Shown here piece after piece: positions 9,392 through 15,699 of a DNA stretch of 19,077 nucleotides. The stretch's first letter is position 1, and each line of letters starts with the position of its first letter. Origin of the DNA: an uncultured Prevotellaceae bacterium (GTDB lineage Bacteria > Bacteroidota > Bacteroidia > Bacteroidales > Bacteroidaceae). Below the pieces are notes generated by a model, which did no database searches, was not told where the DNA came from, and saw only the letters and a list, made by a program, of their open reading frames with translations. The DNA lies in contig CAMKMK010000011.1 of assembly GCA_946413885.1 (NCBI GenBank), positions 1 to 19,077 on the forward strand, written 5' to 3'. The translations under genes were made by a program, and so were the position numbers.

Positions 9392-10162
9392 ATGATTCAA
9401 GGGAAAAAGCAGAGATTCACAAACTATATGAAGAAGGTACTGAAAGTACTGATGAAAATCGGATATTTTCTTTCCTATGTTTGGTTTCTGCTTCCCATTG
9501 TTTCCTATCATAGTTTTATCGGCACGTTTGTTAACATGGAGAAATGCCCAGCAAAATGCGACTTTCATTTCAGCATCTTTCTCTGGACATTTCTGCTCTA
9601 TATCATTGCCACCCTATTTTTGATCCAAAGACGCAAACTCATACAATTTTGTTTAGCCACCTTTGTGGGAATCATCATTTTTCTTGCAGCAGGTTTCCTC
9701 GGATTAGCTTTTCAGTCTGCTCCAACAGACTTTGCCGAACGTCATCCCATACCTCAGGGGTTAAAATACTATGACCCAAAAGGAGAGAATGAAGACATGG
9801 AAAAAGATGCCACTCTTTCTGACTCCACCTCATACTTGCAGGTACGAAACAGCATCCAATTTGGCATCTACGAATATTCTTTTTTCTATCCAGAACTACC
9901 AGAAGGGACGATATACTTACAATGCTATGAAGTAACTGAAAATCTGCCGCTGTCCAAGCGTAGTATTAAAAAGGAAACAAGTCAAAAGACAGATGGGACA
10001 GACCACTTCACGTGTTTAGTGAAAAACAAGCGATTTACCATCTACGAAGGAGATTGGAACAAATATTATGCAGCACGGATAGAAGTATGGTTCAAAGATA
10101 AAAAAGGACACAAGCGAAAACTCTCTGAGAAAACATATATTGTGCAAGGTTGGATGAGATAA
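9392..10162 (+). CDS. Unknown membrane protein with three membrane segments and a soluble C-terminal domain
   Basis: I do not recognise a family. The protein has 256 residues: a basic N-terminus, membrane segments at about 24-46, 60-79 and 84-107, and a polar C-terminal domain of about 145 residues. Two cysteines (52 and 56) lie in the loop between the first two segments. The C-terminal domain has many aromatic residues and alternating beta-like stretches (QFGIYEYSFFYPELPEGTIYLQCYEV, shown only in part by FGIYEYSFFYPELPEG). It starts two bases after the GH95 stop, so it is probably translated from the same message; a second ATG at 9428 would remove 12 residues and leave all three segments intact. 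Its base composition is more A+T-rich than the glycosidase genes, so it may be a later addition to the cluster. No enzymatic motif is visible. Confidence 0.68.
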   Translation: MIQGKKQRFTNYMKKVLKVLMKIGYFLSYVWFLLPIVSYHSFIGTFVNMEKCPAKCDFHFSIFLWTFLLYIIATLFLIQRRKLIQFCLATFVGIIIFLAAGFLGLAFQSAPTDFAERHPIPQGLKYYDPKGENEDMEKDATLSDSTSYLQVRNSIQFGIYEYSFFYPELPEGTIYLQCYEVTENLPLSKRSIKKETSQKTDGTDHFTCLVKNKRFTIYEGDWNKYYAARIEVWFKDKKGHKRKLSEKTYIVQGWMR

Positions 10163-10167
10163 ATACA

Positions 10168-10204
10168 ATAAAAGAGCGGCATATCCTCACGGAAAACCAC
10201 TCTT
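10168..10204 (-). terminator. Terminator after tRNA-Ser, possibly acting in both directions
   Basis: On the minus strand, AAGAGUGG (10204-10197) pairs with CCGCUCUU (10179-10172) with one U-G pair, followed by UUAUU. On the plus strand the same hairpin has a C-A mismatch and no T run, so it favours the minus strand. It lies between the convergent ends of the glycosidase cluster and the tRNA gene. Confidence 0.6.
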
Positions 10205-10229
10205 CTCATGCAAAAGCTTAAACTCCTTC

Positions 10230-10319
10230 TGGCGGAGAGACAGGGATTCGAACCCTGGATACAGTCACCCGTATGCCGCATTTCGAGTGCGGTCCATTCG
10301 ACCACTCTGGCATCTCTCC
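10230..10319 (-). tRNA. tRNA-Ser(CGA)
   Basis: All arms can be folded. The acceptor stem pairs GGAGAGA with TCTCTCC, followed by discriminator G and an encoded CCA (10232-10230). The D stem is CCA/TGG. The anticodon stem is CCGCA/TGCGG around the loop CTCGAAA, giving anticodon CGA (plus-strand positions 10283-10285), which reads UCG serine codons. The long variable arm has an ATAC/GTAT stem, as expected for the serine class. The T stem is CAGGG/CCCTG around TTCGAAT. Length is 90 bases with CCA. It is flanked by its own promoter and a terminator, so it is probably independent of the transporter gene upstream. Confidence 0.96.
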
Positions 10320-10333
10320 TTTATTTTCCAATG

Positions 10334-10364
10334 CAAAATTACAAAATCCAGTCGGAATAACCAA
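10334..10364 (-). promoter_or_regulatory. Promoter of tRNA-Ser
   Basis: Read on the minus strand: TTG (10364-10362), 20 bases, TAATTTTG (10341-10334), a good Bacteroidetes promoter. Transcription would begin near 10327, about eight bases before the mature tRNA 5' end at 10319. The upstream element lies just past the stop codon of the EamA gene. Confidence 0.78.
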
Positions 10365-10366
10365 AT

Positions 10367-11290
10367 TTATAGGAAGAAGAGTGATGCTCCAAGCACTGCA
10401 ATTATGGCTCCCAGCACTTCTTGACGTGTAATTTTGGTACCAAAGATGAGATGTGCAGGCCACAAAATGAATACAGGAGTGAGTGACATTAAAGTCTGGG
10501 CAACACCTGCATGCGTCATATTCACAGCTATCAAACTACAAGCGACTCCCAAGAAAGGTCCCAGTAAAATAGTTCCTAAAGCAGCTGCCCCTCCCTTGAC
10601 ATCTGTCCAAGCTCGAGAAAGAGTCTTAACTTGTCGAGTCATAATCAATGCTATACCAAAACCAATTAATCCCATCATGGCACGAATCTGTGTGCCTGCG
10701 AAAGGAATCATTTGCACTACATCTGAAGCTTCTGCAGGTATAATCTGAGAATAAGTTTGCATACCTTGTTTACTGAGCACCAGGCCTACGCCTTGTCCCA
10801 TACCTGCTCCTATACCTAACAAAATACCTCGAAGGGGAAGTTTCAAGTTTCGATGTCCCTTTTCTGAGCGTCCCATAATAGAAATCCCAATTCCAGTCAG
10901 AGTTACAATCATACCAAGTAAGGATATCCACGTCATTTGTTCTCCCATCAGCAACCAAGCCGTAAAAGCGGCAAAAGGAGAAGCCAATGTCATGAAAAGT
11001 TGAGCAAAACGACTACCTATGATAATATAACTATGGAAAAGACATGCATCACCAAAAACGAATCCCATGAATCCGCTAAGCAGAAACCAACCCCATACGG
11101 ATGGAGAAGTGAATTGAGGCCATGGTGCGCCACAAAAATAGCATAGAACAATACCCAGAAAAAAGATAGAAAGCAACATGCGCCATACATTCAAAGTCAG
11201 TGGACCTAAATGTTTGCTGGCAATCTCAGCAAAGATTGCCGTGAAGGTCCACATGAAAGCAACTGAGAGAGAAAGAAGTTCACCCGTCAT
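10367..11290 (-). CDS. EamA/DMT-superfamily transporter (probable metabolite exporter)
   Basis: An inner-membrane protein of 307 residues that is almost entirely hydrophobic, with about ten membrane segments in two similar halves, as in the drug/metabolite transporter superfamily. Typical features are the start SLSVAFMWTFTAIFAEIASK, the segment ASPFAAFTAWLLMGEQMTWISLLGMIVTLTGIGIS closing the first EamA repeat (given here by MGEQMTWISLLGM), and the matching second-half end SLTPVFILWPAHLIFGTKIT followed by GAIIAVLGASLFFL. The members of this superfamily export amino acids, nucleosides or other small metabolites, and the substrate cannot be read from sequence. Its start overlaps the end of the alanine-symporter gene by four bases, which indicates translational coupling in the luxS operon. 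Confidence 0.88.
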   Translation of the reverse strand: MTGELLSLSVAFMWTFTAIFAEIASKHLGPLTLNVWRMLLSIFFLGIVLCYFCGAPWPQFTSPSVWGWFLLSGFMGFVFGDACLFHSYIIIGSRFAQLFMTLASPFAAFTAWLLMGEQMTWISLLGMIVTLTGIGISIMGRSEKGHRNLKLPLRGILLGIGAGMGQGVGLVLSKQGMQTYSQIIPAEASDVVQMIPFAGTQIRAMMGLIGFGIALIMTRQVKTLSRAWTDVKGGAAALGTILLGPFLGVACSLIAVNMTHAGVAQTLMSLTPVFILWPAHLIFGTKITRQEVLGAIIAVLGASLFFL

Positions 11291-12648
11291 TCTTCTCTGG
11301 GATAATCATCCAATCTATCGCTCCAAAGATAAAGTCGAGTCTCACGAACAATTACATGACTTAAGAACAATATGGCCAGCAGATTAGGAATTGCCATCAA
11401 GGCATTCAGCATATCCGCAATGTTCCATACTAGATCCAACTTTACTGTTGCTCCCAAAACGATGACCACAATGAAAGCCAAACGATAAGGAACACGGAAT
11501 TTCTGGCCTCCCAGATATTCCATTCCTTTTTCACCATAATAACTCCATCCCAGAATAGTACTGAAAGCAAAGGTTAAAATGCCAAACGTAAGTAAAGGTG
11601 CTCCCACAAAAGGAATCTTATCAAAAGCAACCTGAGTAAGCGCACCACCATTGCTGAAAGAGATATCTGGATATGCCAAGATACTGCTCACCAAAACAAG
11701 ACCCGTCAAAGCACAAATAACTACTGTATCCCAGAAAGTACCACTGCTACTGACAAGAGCTTGACGAACAGGATTACGGGTCTGAGCGGCTGCCGCAACA
11801 ATAGGAGCAGAACCCATACCACTCTCATTGCTGAACAAACCTCGTGAAATACCATAGCGAGCCGTCATCATAAGAGTAGTACCAACAAATCCGCCACCCG
11901 CTGCTTGAGGATTGAACGCAGAAGTAACTATCAAACAGAGAGCTTCCAGAACGAATGAACGATTTATAAAGAGAATGTATAGGCATCCTAATGTATACAA
12001 AAAAGCCATGAAAGGAACCAATGCAACACATACACGAGAAATCCCTTTCACACCAAAAAGAATAACCAATGCTGTCAATGCTGCAACCACTACACCAGTT
12101 ATCCATTCAGAAATTTGATATGTCTCATAACAAAGTAGACTAATGGCATTACTCTGTACCAAATTACCTATACCAAAAGCAGCAAAAGCTGTAAAGAAAC
12201 TGAAAAGGACAGCCATCCATTTCCACCCAAGTCCGCGTTCGAGCGCATACATAGGTCCACCTAACATGTGCCCATCAGGTGTCTTAACTCGATATTTCAC
12301 GGCAAGAAGACCTTCGGCATATTTGGTAGCTATACCAAACACACCTGTCAACCAACACCAGAAGACTGCACCTGGACCTCCCAAAGCAATCGCTGTTGCT
12401 ACACCTACGATATTACCTGTTCCAATCGTAGCTGCCAAGGAAGTTGCCAAAGCTCCAAATTGGCTGACATCACCTGGAGTATCTCCATCTTTCTTTAAAC
12501 TTAAATGGATAGCCTTATGAACATGACGCTGCGGAAAACGCAAACGAATGGTCATAAATATATGAGTGCCTAAAAGCAATATAATCATAGGCCATCCCCA
12601 TAGAAAGGAATTGGCGAATGAGATCCAGTTATTTAACGTTTCTAACAT
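11287..12648 (-). CDS. Sodium:alanine/glycine symporter (AGCS family)
   Basis: Imports alanine or glycine with sodium ions across the inner membrane. The family hallmark is clear near residues 65-115: SLAATIGTGNIVGVATAIAL, then GGPGAVFWCWLTGVFGIATK and YAEGLLAVKYR. LGGPMYALERGLGWKWMAVL and the segment around GLFSNESGMGSAPIVAAAAQ also match AGCS proteins. About eleven membrane segments are visible over 453 residues, the usual length. The start codon overlaps the end of luxS by seven bases and the stop overlaps the next gene by four, so the three genes form one operon. The choice between alanine and glycine, and the direction under physiological conditions, are open. Confidence 0.93.
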   Translation of the reverse strand: MLETLNNWISFANSFLWGWPMIILLLGTHIFMTIRLRFPQRHVHKAIHLSLKKDGDTPGDVSQFGALATSLAATIGTGNIVGVATAIALGGPGAVFWCWLTGVFGIATKYAEGLLAVKYRVKTPDGHMLGGPMYALERGLGWKWMAVLFSFFTAFAAFGIGNLVQSNAISLLCYETYQISEWITGVVVAALTALVILFGVKGISRVCVALVPFMAFLYTLGCLYILFINRSFVLEALCLIVTSAFNPQAAGGGFVGTTLMMTARYGISRGLFSNESGMGSAPIVAAAAQTRNPVRQALVSSSGTFWDTVVICALTGLVLVSSILAYPDISFSNGGALTQVAFDKIPFVGAPLLTFGILTFAFSTILGWSYYGEKGMEYLGGQKFRVPYRLAFIVVIVLGATVKLDLVWNIADMLNALMAIPNLLAILFLSHVIVRETRLYLWSDRLDDYPREE

Positions 12649-13130
12649 GCAGATTCAGGGTAGTTCAAGTTCTCGTCTTTTACTTTCATTAATACTTCCT
12701 CCAAATAGCGACGTGATTCCAAACGAGCCATAGGGAGATCATGCAATAGATAATTCCCACAATCCTGAGGAGATGCGCCAGGCACCTTATCCTGGTATTC
12801 AGCAATGAATCGGAAAGTTTCCTGCATGAGTGGCAAAATATCAGTTGGAGTCAAATCACCACGCATAAGAAGATAATTCCCTGTCAGACACCCCATTGGA
12901 CCCCAATAGACTATACGATCAGACCATTGAAGATGGTTTCGCAAATAGGTAGCAGCCAGATGTTCAATCGTATGAATCGCTCCTGGATGAAGGGCAGGTT
13001 CTCTATTTGGCTCTTTCATGCGAATATCAAAGGTAGTAATGACTTCTTCTCCCACATGATCTTTACGACTGACATATATGCCCCGAAGCAGTCGAATGTG
13101 ATCTATAGTAAAACTTGGAATCAATTTCAT
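12642..13130 (-). CDS. luxS: S-ribosylhomocysteine lyase LuxS (autoinducer-2 synthase)
   Basis: Splits S-ribosylhomocysteine into homocysteine and 4,5-dihydroxy-2,3-pentanedione, the precursor of autoinducer-2, in the cytoplasm; it is part of the activated methyl cycle. The metal ligands are visible: H53 and H57 in HTIEH, and C124 in QDCGNYLLHD. The catalytic residues are Glu56 and C81 in MGCLTGNY. The N-terminal FTIDH...G-Y segment and the length of 162 residues are normal. No nucleosidase gene (pfs/mtnN), which makes the substrate, lies in the window. It heads an operon with two transporters and has its own promoter at 13153-13182; the leader is only about 15 bases, leaving no room for a SAM or SAH riboswitch. 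Confidence 0.97.
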   Translation of the reverse strand: MKLIPSFTIDHIRLLRGIYVSRKDHVGEEVITTFDIRMKEPNREPALHPGAIHTIEHLAATYLRNHLQWSDRIVYWGPMGCLTGNYLLMRGDLTPTDILPLMQETFRFIAEYQDKVPGASPQDCGNYLLHDLPMARLESRRYLEEVLMKVKDENLNYPESAC

Positions 13131-13152
13131 ATCTATATTTAATAATACGTGA

Positions 13153-13182
13153 CAAAGTTACTAATTTTCTCATGAACAGCAA
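13153..13182 (-). promoter_or_regulatory. Promoter of the luxS operon
   Basis: Read on the minus strand: TTG (13182-13180), 19 bases, TAACTTTG (13160-13153). This fits the Bacteroidetes consensus and places the transcript start near 13146, about 15 bases before the luxS ATG at 13130. Confidence 0.8.
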
Positions 13183-13204
13183 TCAATTTGCCAAGAAAAA
13201 TGAA

Positions 13205-13212
13205 TAACTTTG
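13205..13212 (+). promoter_or_regulatory. Probable -7 element upstream of the TPR-like gene
   Basis: TAACTTTG matches the -7 consensus exactly. No TTG lies at the expected distance; the nearest (13188-13190) is only 14 bases away, so the upstream element is weak or missing. The transcript would start near 13219, 25 bases before the ATG at 13244. It faces away from the luxS promoter. Confidence 0.55.
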
Positions 13213-13243
13213 CACACTGAAACAAGAAACATTTTCACTAACG

Positions 13244-13450
13244 ATGGATCAAGAAATCATCACATTGGCAATACAGGCTATCACAAAAGAAATACAATGT
13301 CAACCCAACAATGCTAATTTATATAAGGAACGCGGGCGCTTACGCAAAATGAATGGTGATGAGAAAGGAGCTATAGAAGATCTGCAAGAAGCAATCAAAA
13401 GAAACCCTAAAATTCTGAGTGAAATAGAAGGAATATTCCACAATAATTAA
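13244..13450 (+). CDS. Small TPR-like protein
   Basis: A 68-residue protein made of about one and a half to two tetratricopeptide-type helix pairs: residues about 20-53 fit the TPR pattern (NNANLYKERGRLRKMNGDEK, then GAIEDLQEAIKRNP). It has no signal peptide or membrane segment, so a cytoplasmic protein-protein contact is likely. It is too short to form the usual TPR superhelix alone and may pair with itself or with another protein. It is transcribed divergently from luxS, and the attenuator promoter of the aromatic operon begins 17 bases after its stop, so it is a separate gene. No clear terminator separates the two, so read-through is possible. Confidence 0.72.
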   Translation: MDQEIITLAIQAITKEIQCQPNNANLYKERGRLRKMNGDEKGAIEDLQEAIKRNPKILSEIEGIFHNN

Positions 13451-13467
13451 AAAATGTATAACTTTTC

Positions 13468-13498
13468 TTGGTACTTAAAGTGAAAATACGTAACTTTG
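13468..13498 (+). promoter_or_regulatory. Promoter of the aromatic amino acid operon
   Basis: TTG at 13468-13470 and TAACTTTG at 13491-13498 are separated by 20 bases, a near-ideal Bacteroidetes promoter. Transcription would start near 13504, about 23 bases before the leader-peptide ATG and about 185 bases before pheA. Confidence 0.85.
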
Positions 13499-13526
13499 CA
13501 CCACGAAAAAGTAAAAAGACGACACA

Positions 13527-13613
13527 ATGGTCCTCAAGGGTAACTATTCTTACGGTTATTATTTCTACTATTACTTTAGCAATGAAGTGGAGCGGGCCAT
13601 CATGTGTCTATAA
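13527..13613 (+). CDS. Tyr/Phe-rich leader peptide of the aromatic operon (28 residues)
   Basis: An ORF of 28 codons starting with ATG and ending in TAA. Residues 7-17 read YSYGYYFYYYF: seven Tyr and two Phe codons in eleven. Such runs are the signature of leader peptides whose translation measures charged tRNA. The ORF sits between a strong promoter and a terminator hairpin directly ahead of pheA, and the operon makes Phe and Tyr. The codons after the run (NEVERAIMCL) encode the region that pairs with the terminator's 5' arm. I expect the peptide itself to have no further function. There is no clear Shine-Dalgarno sequence, as is usual in this phylum. Confidence 0.87.
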   Translation: MVLKGNYSYGYYFYYYFSNEVERAIMCL

Positions 13614-13687
13614 AATATGGTAAATAACAAATAGAACGAAATACAATAAAGTCCCGCTCCATAAATAATGAGGCGGGATTTGTTTTT
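13588..13687 (+). promoter_or_regulatory. Transcription attenuator: antiterminator/terminator switch before pheA
   Basis: TGGAGCGGG at 13588-13596, inside the distal part of the leader ORF, is perfectly complementary to CCCGCTCCA at 13653-13661, which is the 5' arm of the terminator hairpin. Both structures cannot form together. In the classical model, a ribosome stalled on Tyr/Phe codons (13545-13577) would leave the first segment free to pair and block termination; a ribosome running to the stop codon would mask it and let the terminator form. A further possible pairing joins AUGGUCC at the leader start (13527-13533) to GGGCCAU (13594-13600) and could serve as the anti-antiterminator. The mechanism is inferred from this geometry. 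Confidence 0.8.
13650..13687 (+). terminator. Attenuator terminator upstream of pheA
   Basis: AGTCCCGC(T) at 13650-13658 pairs with (G)GCGGGATT at 13672-13680 (two G-U pairs), with a 13-base loop and then TGTTTTT. The T run ends three bases before the pheA ATG at 13691, so this is a conditional terminator for the operon and not the end of the TPR-like gene. Confidence 0.88.
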
Positions 13688-13690
13688 AAT

Positions 13691-14533
13691 ATGAAAAGAA
13701 TAGCTATACAAGGTATAAAAGGGAGCTTTCACGATATCGCATCACATCGCTATTTTCCAGAAGAAGATATCGAACTGATTTGTTGTGAAACATTCGAGCA
13801 AGTTTTCCATTCTATGAAAGAAGACAGCAAGGTCGTTTCATTGGTTGCTATAGAGAATACTATCGCAGGTAGCCTGCTTCACAACTATGAATTGCTTCGT
13901 GATAGCGGAATGACAATTGTTGGAGAACACAAACTACGTATCAGCCACAGCATTATGTGTCTACCTGATGAGAATTGGGAGAACCTAACCGAAGTAAACT
14001 CTCATCCTGTTGCCTTGATGCAATGTCGCGACTTTTTATCACGTCATCGAAACATGAAAATCGTGGAAGTAGATGATACGGCAGGTGCCGCAGCTGACAT
14101 CAGTAAGAATCATTTGACGGGTCATGCTGCAATTTGTCACAAGGATGCTGCAAATATCTATGGCATGAAGGTTCTGGAAGAAGGAATTGAAACCAACAAG
14201 CACAACTTCACTCGTTTTCTCGTTCTCAGCAGTCCTGAAAATGCCAACAATTTGCGAGATATCAACAAAACAAATAAATCCAGCTTAGTCTTTACCCTAC
14301 CTCATGAGGAAGGAAGTCTAAGTGCAATCCTAAGTGTGTTGTCATTTTATAAACTGAATCTGAGCAAAATACAATCTCTACCGATCATAGGTAAAGAATG
14401 GCAATACATGTTTTACATTGATCTATTATTTAGTGACTACACACGCTATCGTCAAGCAATAAACGCAATTTCACCTTTAACAAAAGAATTAAAAGTCTTA
14501 GGAGAATACGAAGATGGACAACAAAGCATTTAA
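13691..14533 (+). CDS. pheA: Prephenate dehydratase with ACT domain
   Basis: Converts prephenate to phenylpyruvate, the last step before transamination to phenylalanine. The catalytic domain spans residues about 3-180: it opens with IAIQGIKGSFHDIAS, has the ENTIAGSLLHNYELL segment, and contains the catalytic TRF motif at 174-176. An ACT domain follows at about 195-272 and would bind phenylalanine for feedback. The two ACT motifs known from E. coli as GALV and ESRP read GSLS (208-211) and QSLP (228-231) here, so binding may differ. It lacks a fused chorismate mutase; that activity sits on the DAHP synthase two genes on. It is the first structural gene after the attenuator, and its end overlaps the aminotransferase start by 20 bases. 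Confidence 0.96.
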   Translation: MKRIAIQGIKGSFHDIASHRYFPEEDIELICCETFEQVFHSMKEDSKVVSLVAIENTIAGSLLHNYELLRDSGMTIVGEHKLRISHSIMCLPDENWENLTEVNSHPVALMQCRDFLSRHRNMKIVEVDDTAGAAADISKNHLTGHAAICHKDAANIYGMKVLEEGIETNKHNFTRFLVLSSPENANNLRDINKTNKSSLVFTLPHEEGSLSAILSVLSFYKLNLSKIQSLPIIGKEWQYMFYIDLLFSDYTRYRQAINAISPLTKELKVLGEYEDGQQSI

Positions 14534-15698
14534 TATAAAACCCGCCGACAGACTCGGTGCAGTAAGCGAATATTATTTCAGTCGAAAACTGAAGGAGATT
14601 GCACGGCTGAACGCCGAAGGCAAAGACATCATCAGTTTGGCAATCGGAAGTCCGGACATGCCACCATCAAAGGAAACCATCGAAGTATTGTGTGAACAGG
14701 CGCGCCGCCCTGACACACACGGCTATCAGCCCACCATCGGAACACTTGAACTACGCAAGGCTATGGCGGGCTTCTACAAGCGTTGGTATGATGTGGATCT
14801 TGATCCTTCCTGCGAAATTCAACCCCTCATAGGCAGCAAAGAAGGCATTCTGCATGTCACACTCACTTTTGTGAATCCAGGCGAGGAGGTACTCGTTCCC
14901 AACCCTGGTTATCCAACCTACACCAGCCTAAGTCGCATATTGGGTGCTAAAGTCATAAATTATGACCTCCAGAAAGAAAACGGATGGCAACCCGACTTCG
15001 ATGCATTGGAACGGATGGATCTCAGCAACGTGAAGATGATGTGGACGAATTATCCTCACATGCCAACTGGGGCACGTGCAAGACGCGAAACCTACGAGCG
15101 ACTTGTGGATTTTGCACTTCGGCATAATATTATCATCGTTAATGACAATCCCTACTCTTTCATTATGAATGCAGGCGAGAAACTCTCCTTGTTGCAAGTG
15201 CCACGTGCCAAAGAATGCTGCATCGAGTTCAACTCCATGAGCAAGAGTCACAACATGCCAGGCTGGAGAATTGGTGTACTTGCCACAAACGCTCAGTTCA
15301 TCCAATGGATTCTAAAAGTAAAGACGAACATTGATTCGGGTACGTTCCGTCCCATGCAACTGGCAGCTGTACAAGCTTATCAGAACTGTGATGAATGGCA
15401 TAGACAAGCTAATTATGAAACCTACGCCAGAAGGCGCGCCGTTGCAGAAGATATTATGCGGACATTGGGCTGTGAGTTCGATCCCGATCAAGTAGGAATG
15501 TTCCTTTGGGGACGTATCCCTGATCATTATGCAAACGTTGAAGACCTTACCGAACGTGTCCTGCACGAGGCTCGCGTCTTCATCACGCCAGGTTTTATCT
15601 TCGGTACAAATGGCAGTCGATACATTCGCATCAGTCTCTGCGCTAAAGAAGAAGCTTTTCAAGAAGCACTTCGCCGTATTAATACTGTAAATATCTAA
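14514..15698 (+). CDS. Class I/II PLP-dependent aminotransferase (probable aromatic aminotransferase)
   Basis: A fold-type I aminotransferase of 394 residues. The segment NPGYPTYTSLSRILGA, the NYPHMPTGA segment and the lysine in NSMSKSHNMPGWRIG (K244, the probable Schiff-base lysine) are diagnostic; the RISLC segment near the C-terminus holds the arginine that usually binds the substrate carboxylate. By sequence style it is close to the aspartate/LL-diaminopimelate aminotransferase branch, but its place between pheA and the DAHP synthase/chorismate mutase gene suggests it transaminates phenylpyruvate and 4-hydroxyphenylpyruvate. The ATG at 14514 overlaps the pheA end by 20 bases in another frame, and the next gene begins one base after its stop, so it is tightly coupled on both sides. 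Confidence 0.9.
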   Translation: MDNKAFNIKPADRLGAVSEYYFSRKLKEIARLNAEGKDIISLAIGSPDMPPSKETIEVLCEQARRPDTHGYQPTIGTLELRKAMAGFYKRWYDVDLDPSCEIQPLIGSKEGILHVTLTFVNPGEEVLVPNPGYPTYTSLSRILGAKVINYDLQKENGWQPDFDALERMDLSNVKMMWTNYPHMPTGARARRETYERLVDFALRHNIIIVNDNPYSFIMNAGEKLSLLQVPRAKECCIEFNSMSKSHNMPGWRIGVLATNAQFIQWILKVKTNIDSGTFRPMQLAAVQAYQNCDEWHRQANYETYARRRAVAEDIMRTLGCEFDPDQVGMFLWGRIPDHYANVEDLTERVLHEARVFITPGFIFGTNGSRYIRISLCAKEEAFQEALRRINTVNI

Positions 15699-15699
15699 A

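Noticed and set aside
12143..12520. Plus-strand ORF of 125 codons opposite the alanine symporter
   Set aside because: Antisense shadow of conserved AGCS membrane segments; rich in Pro and Lys without any domain.
13131..13152. SAM or SAH riboswitch ahead of luxS
   Set aside because: The predicted leader is about 15 bases long, too short for any known riboswitch.
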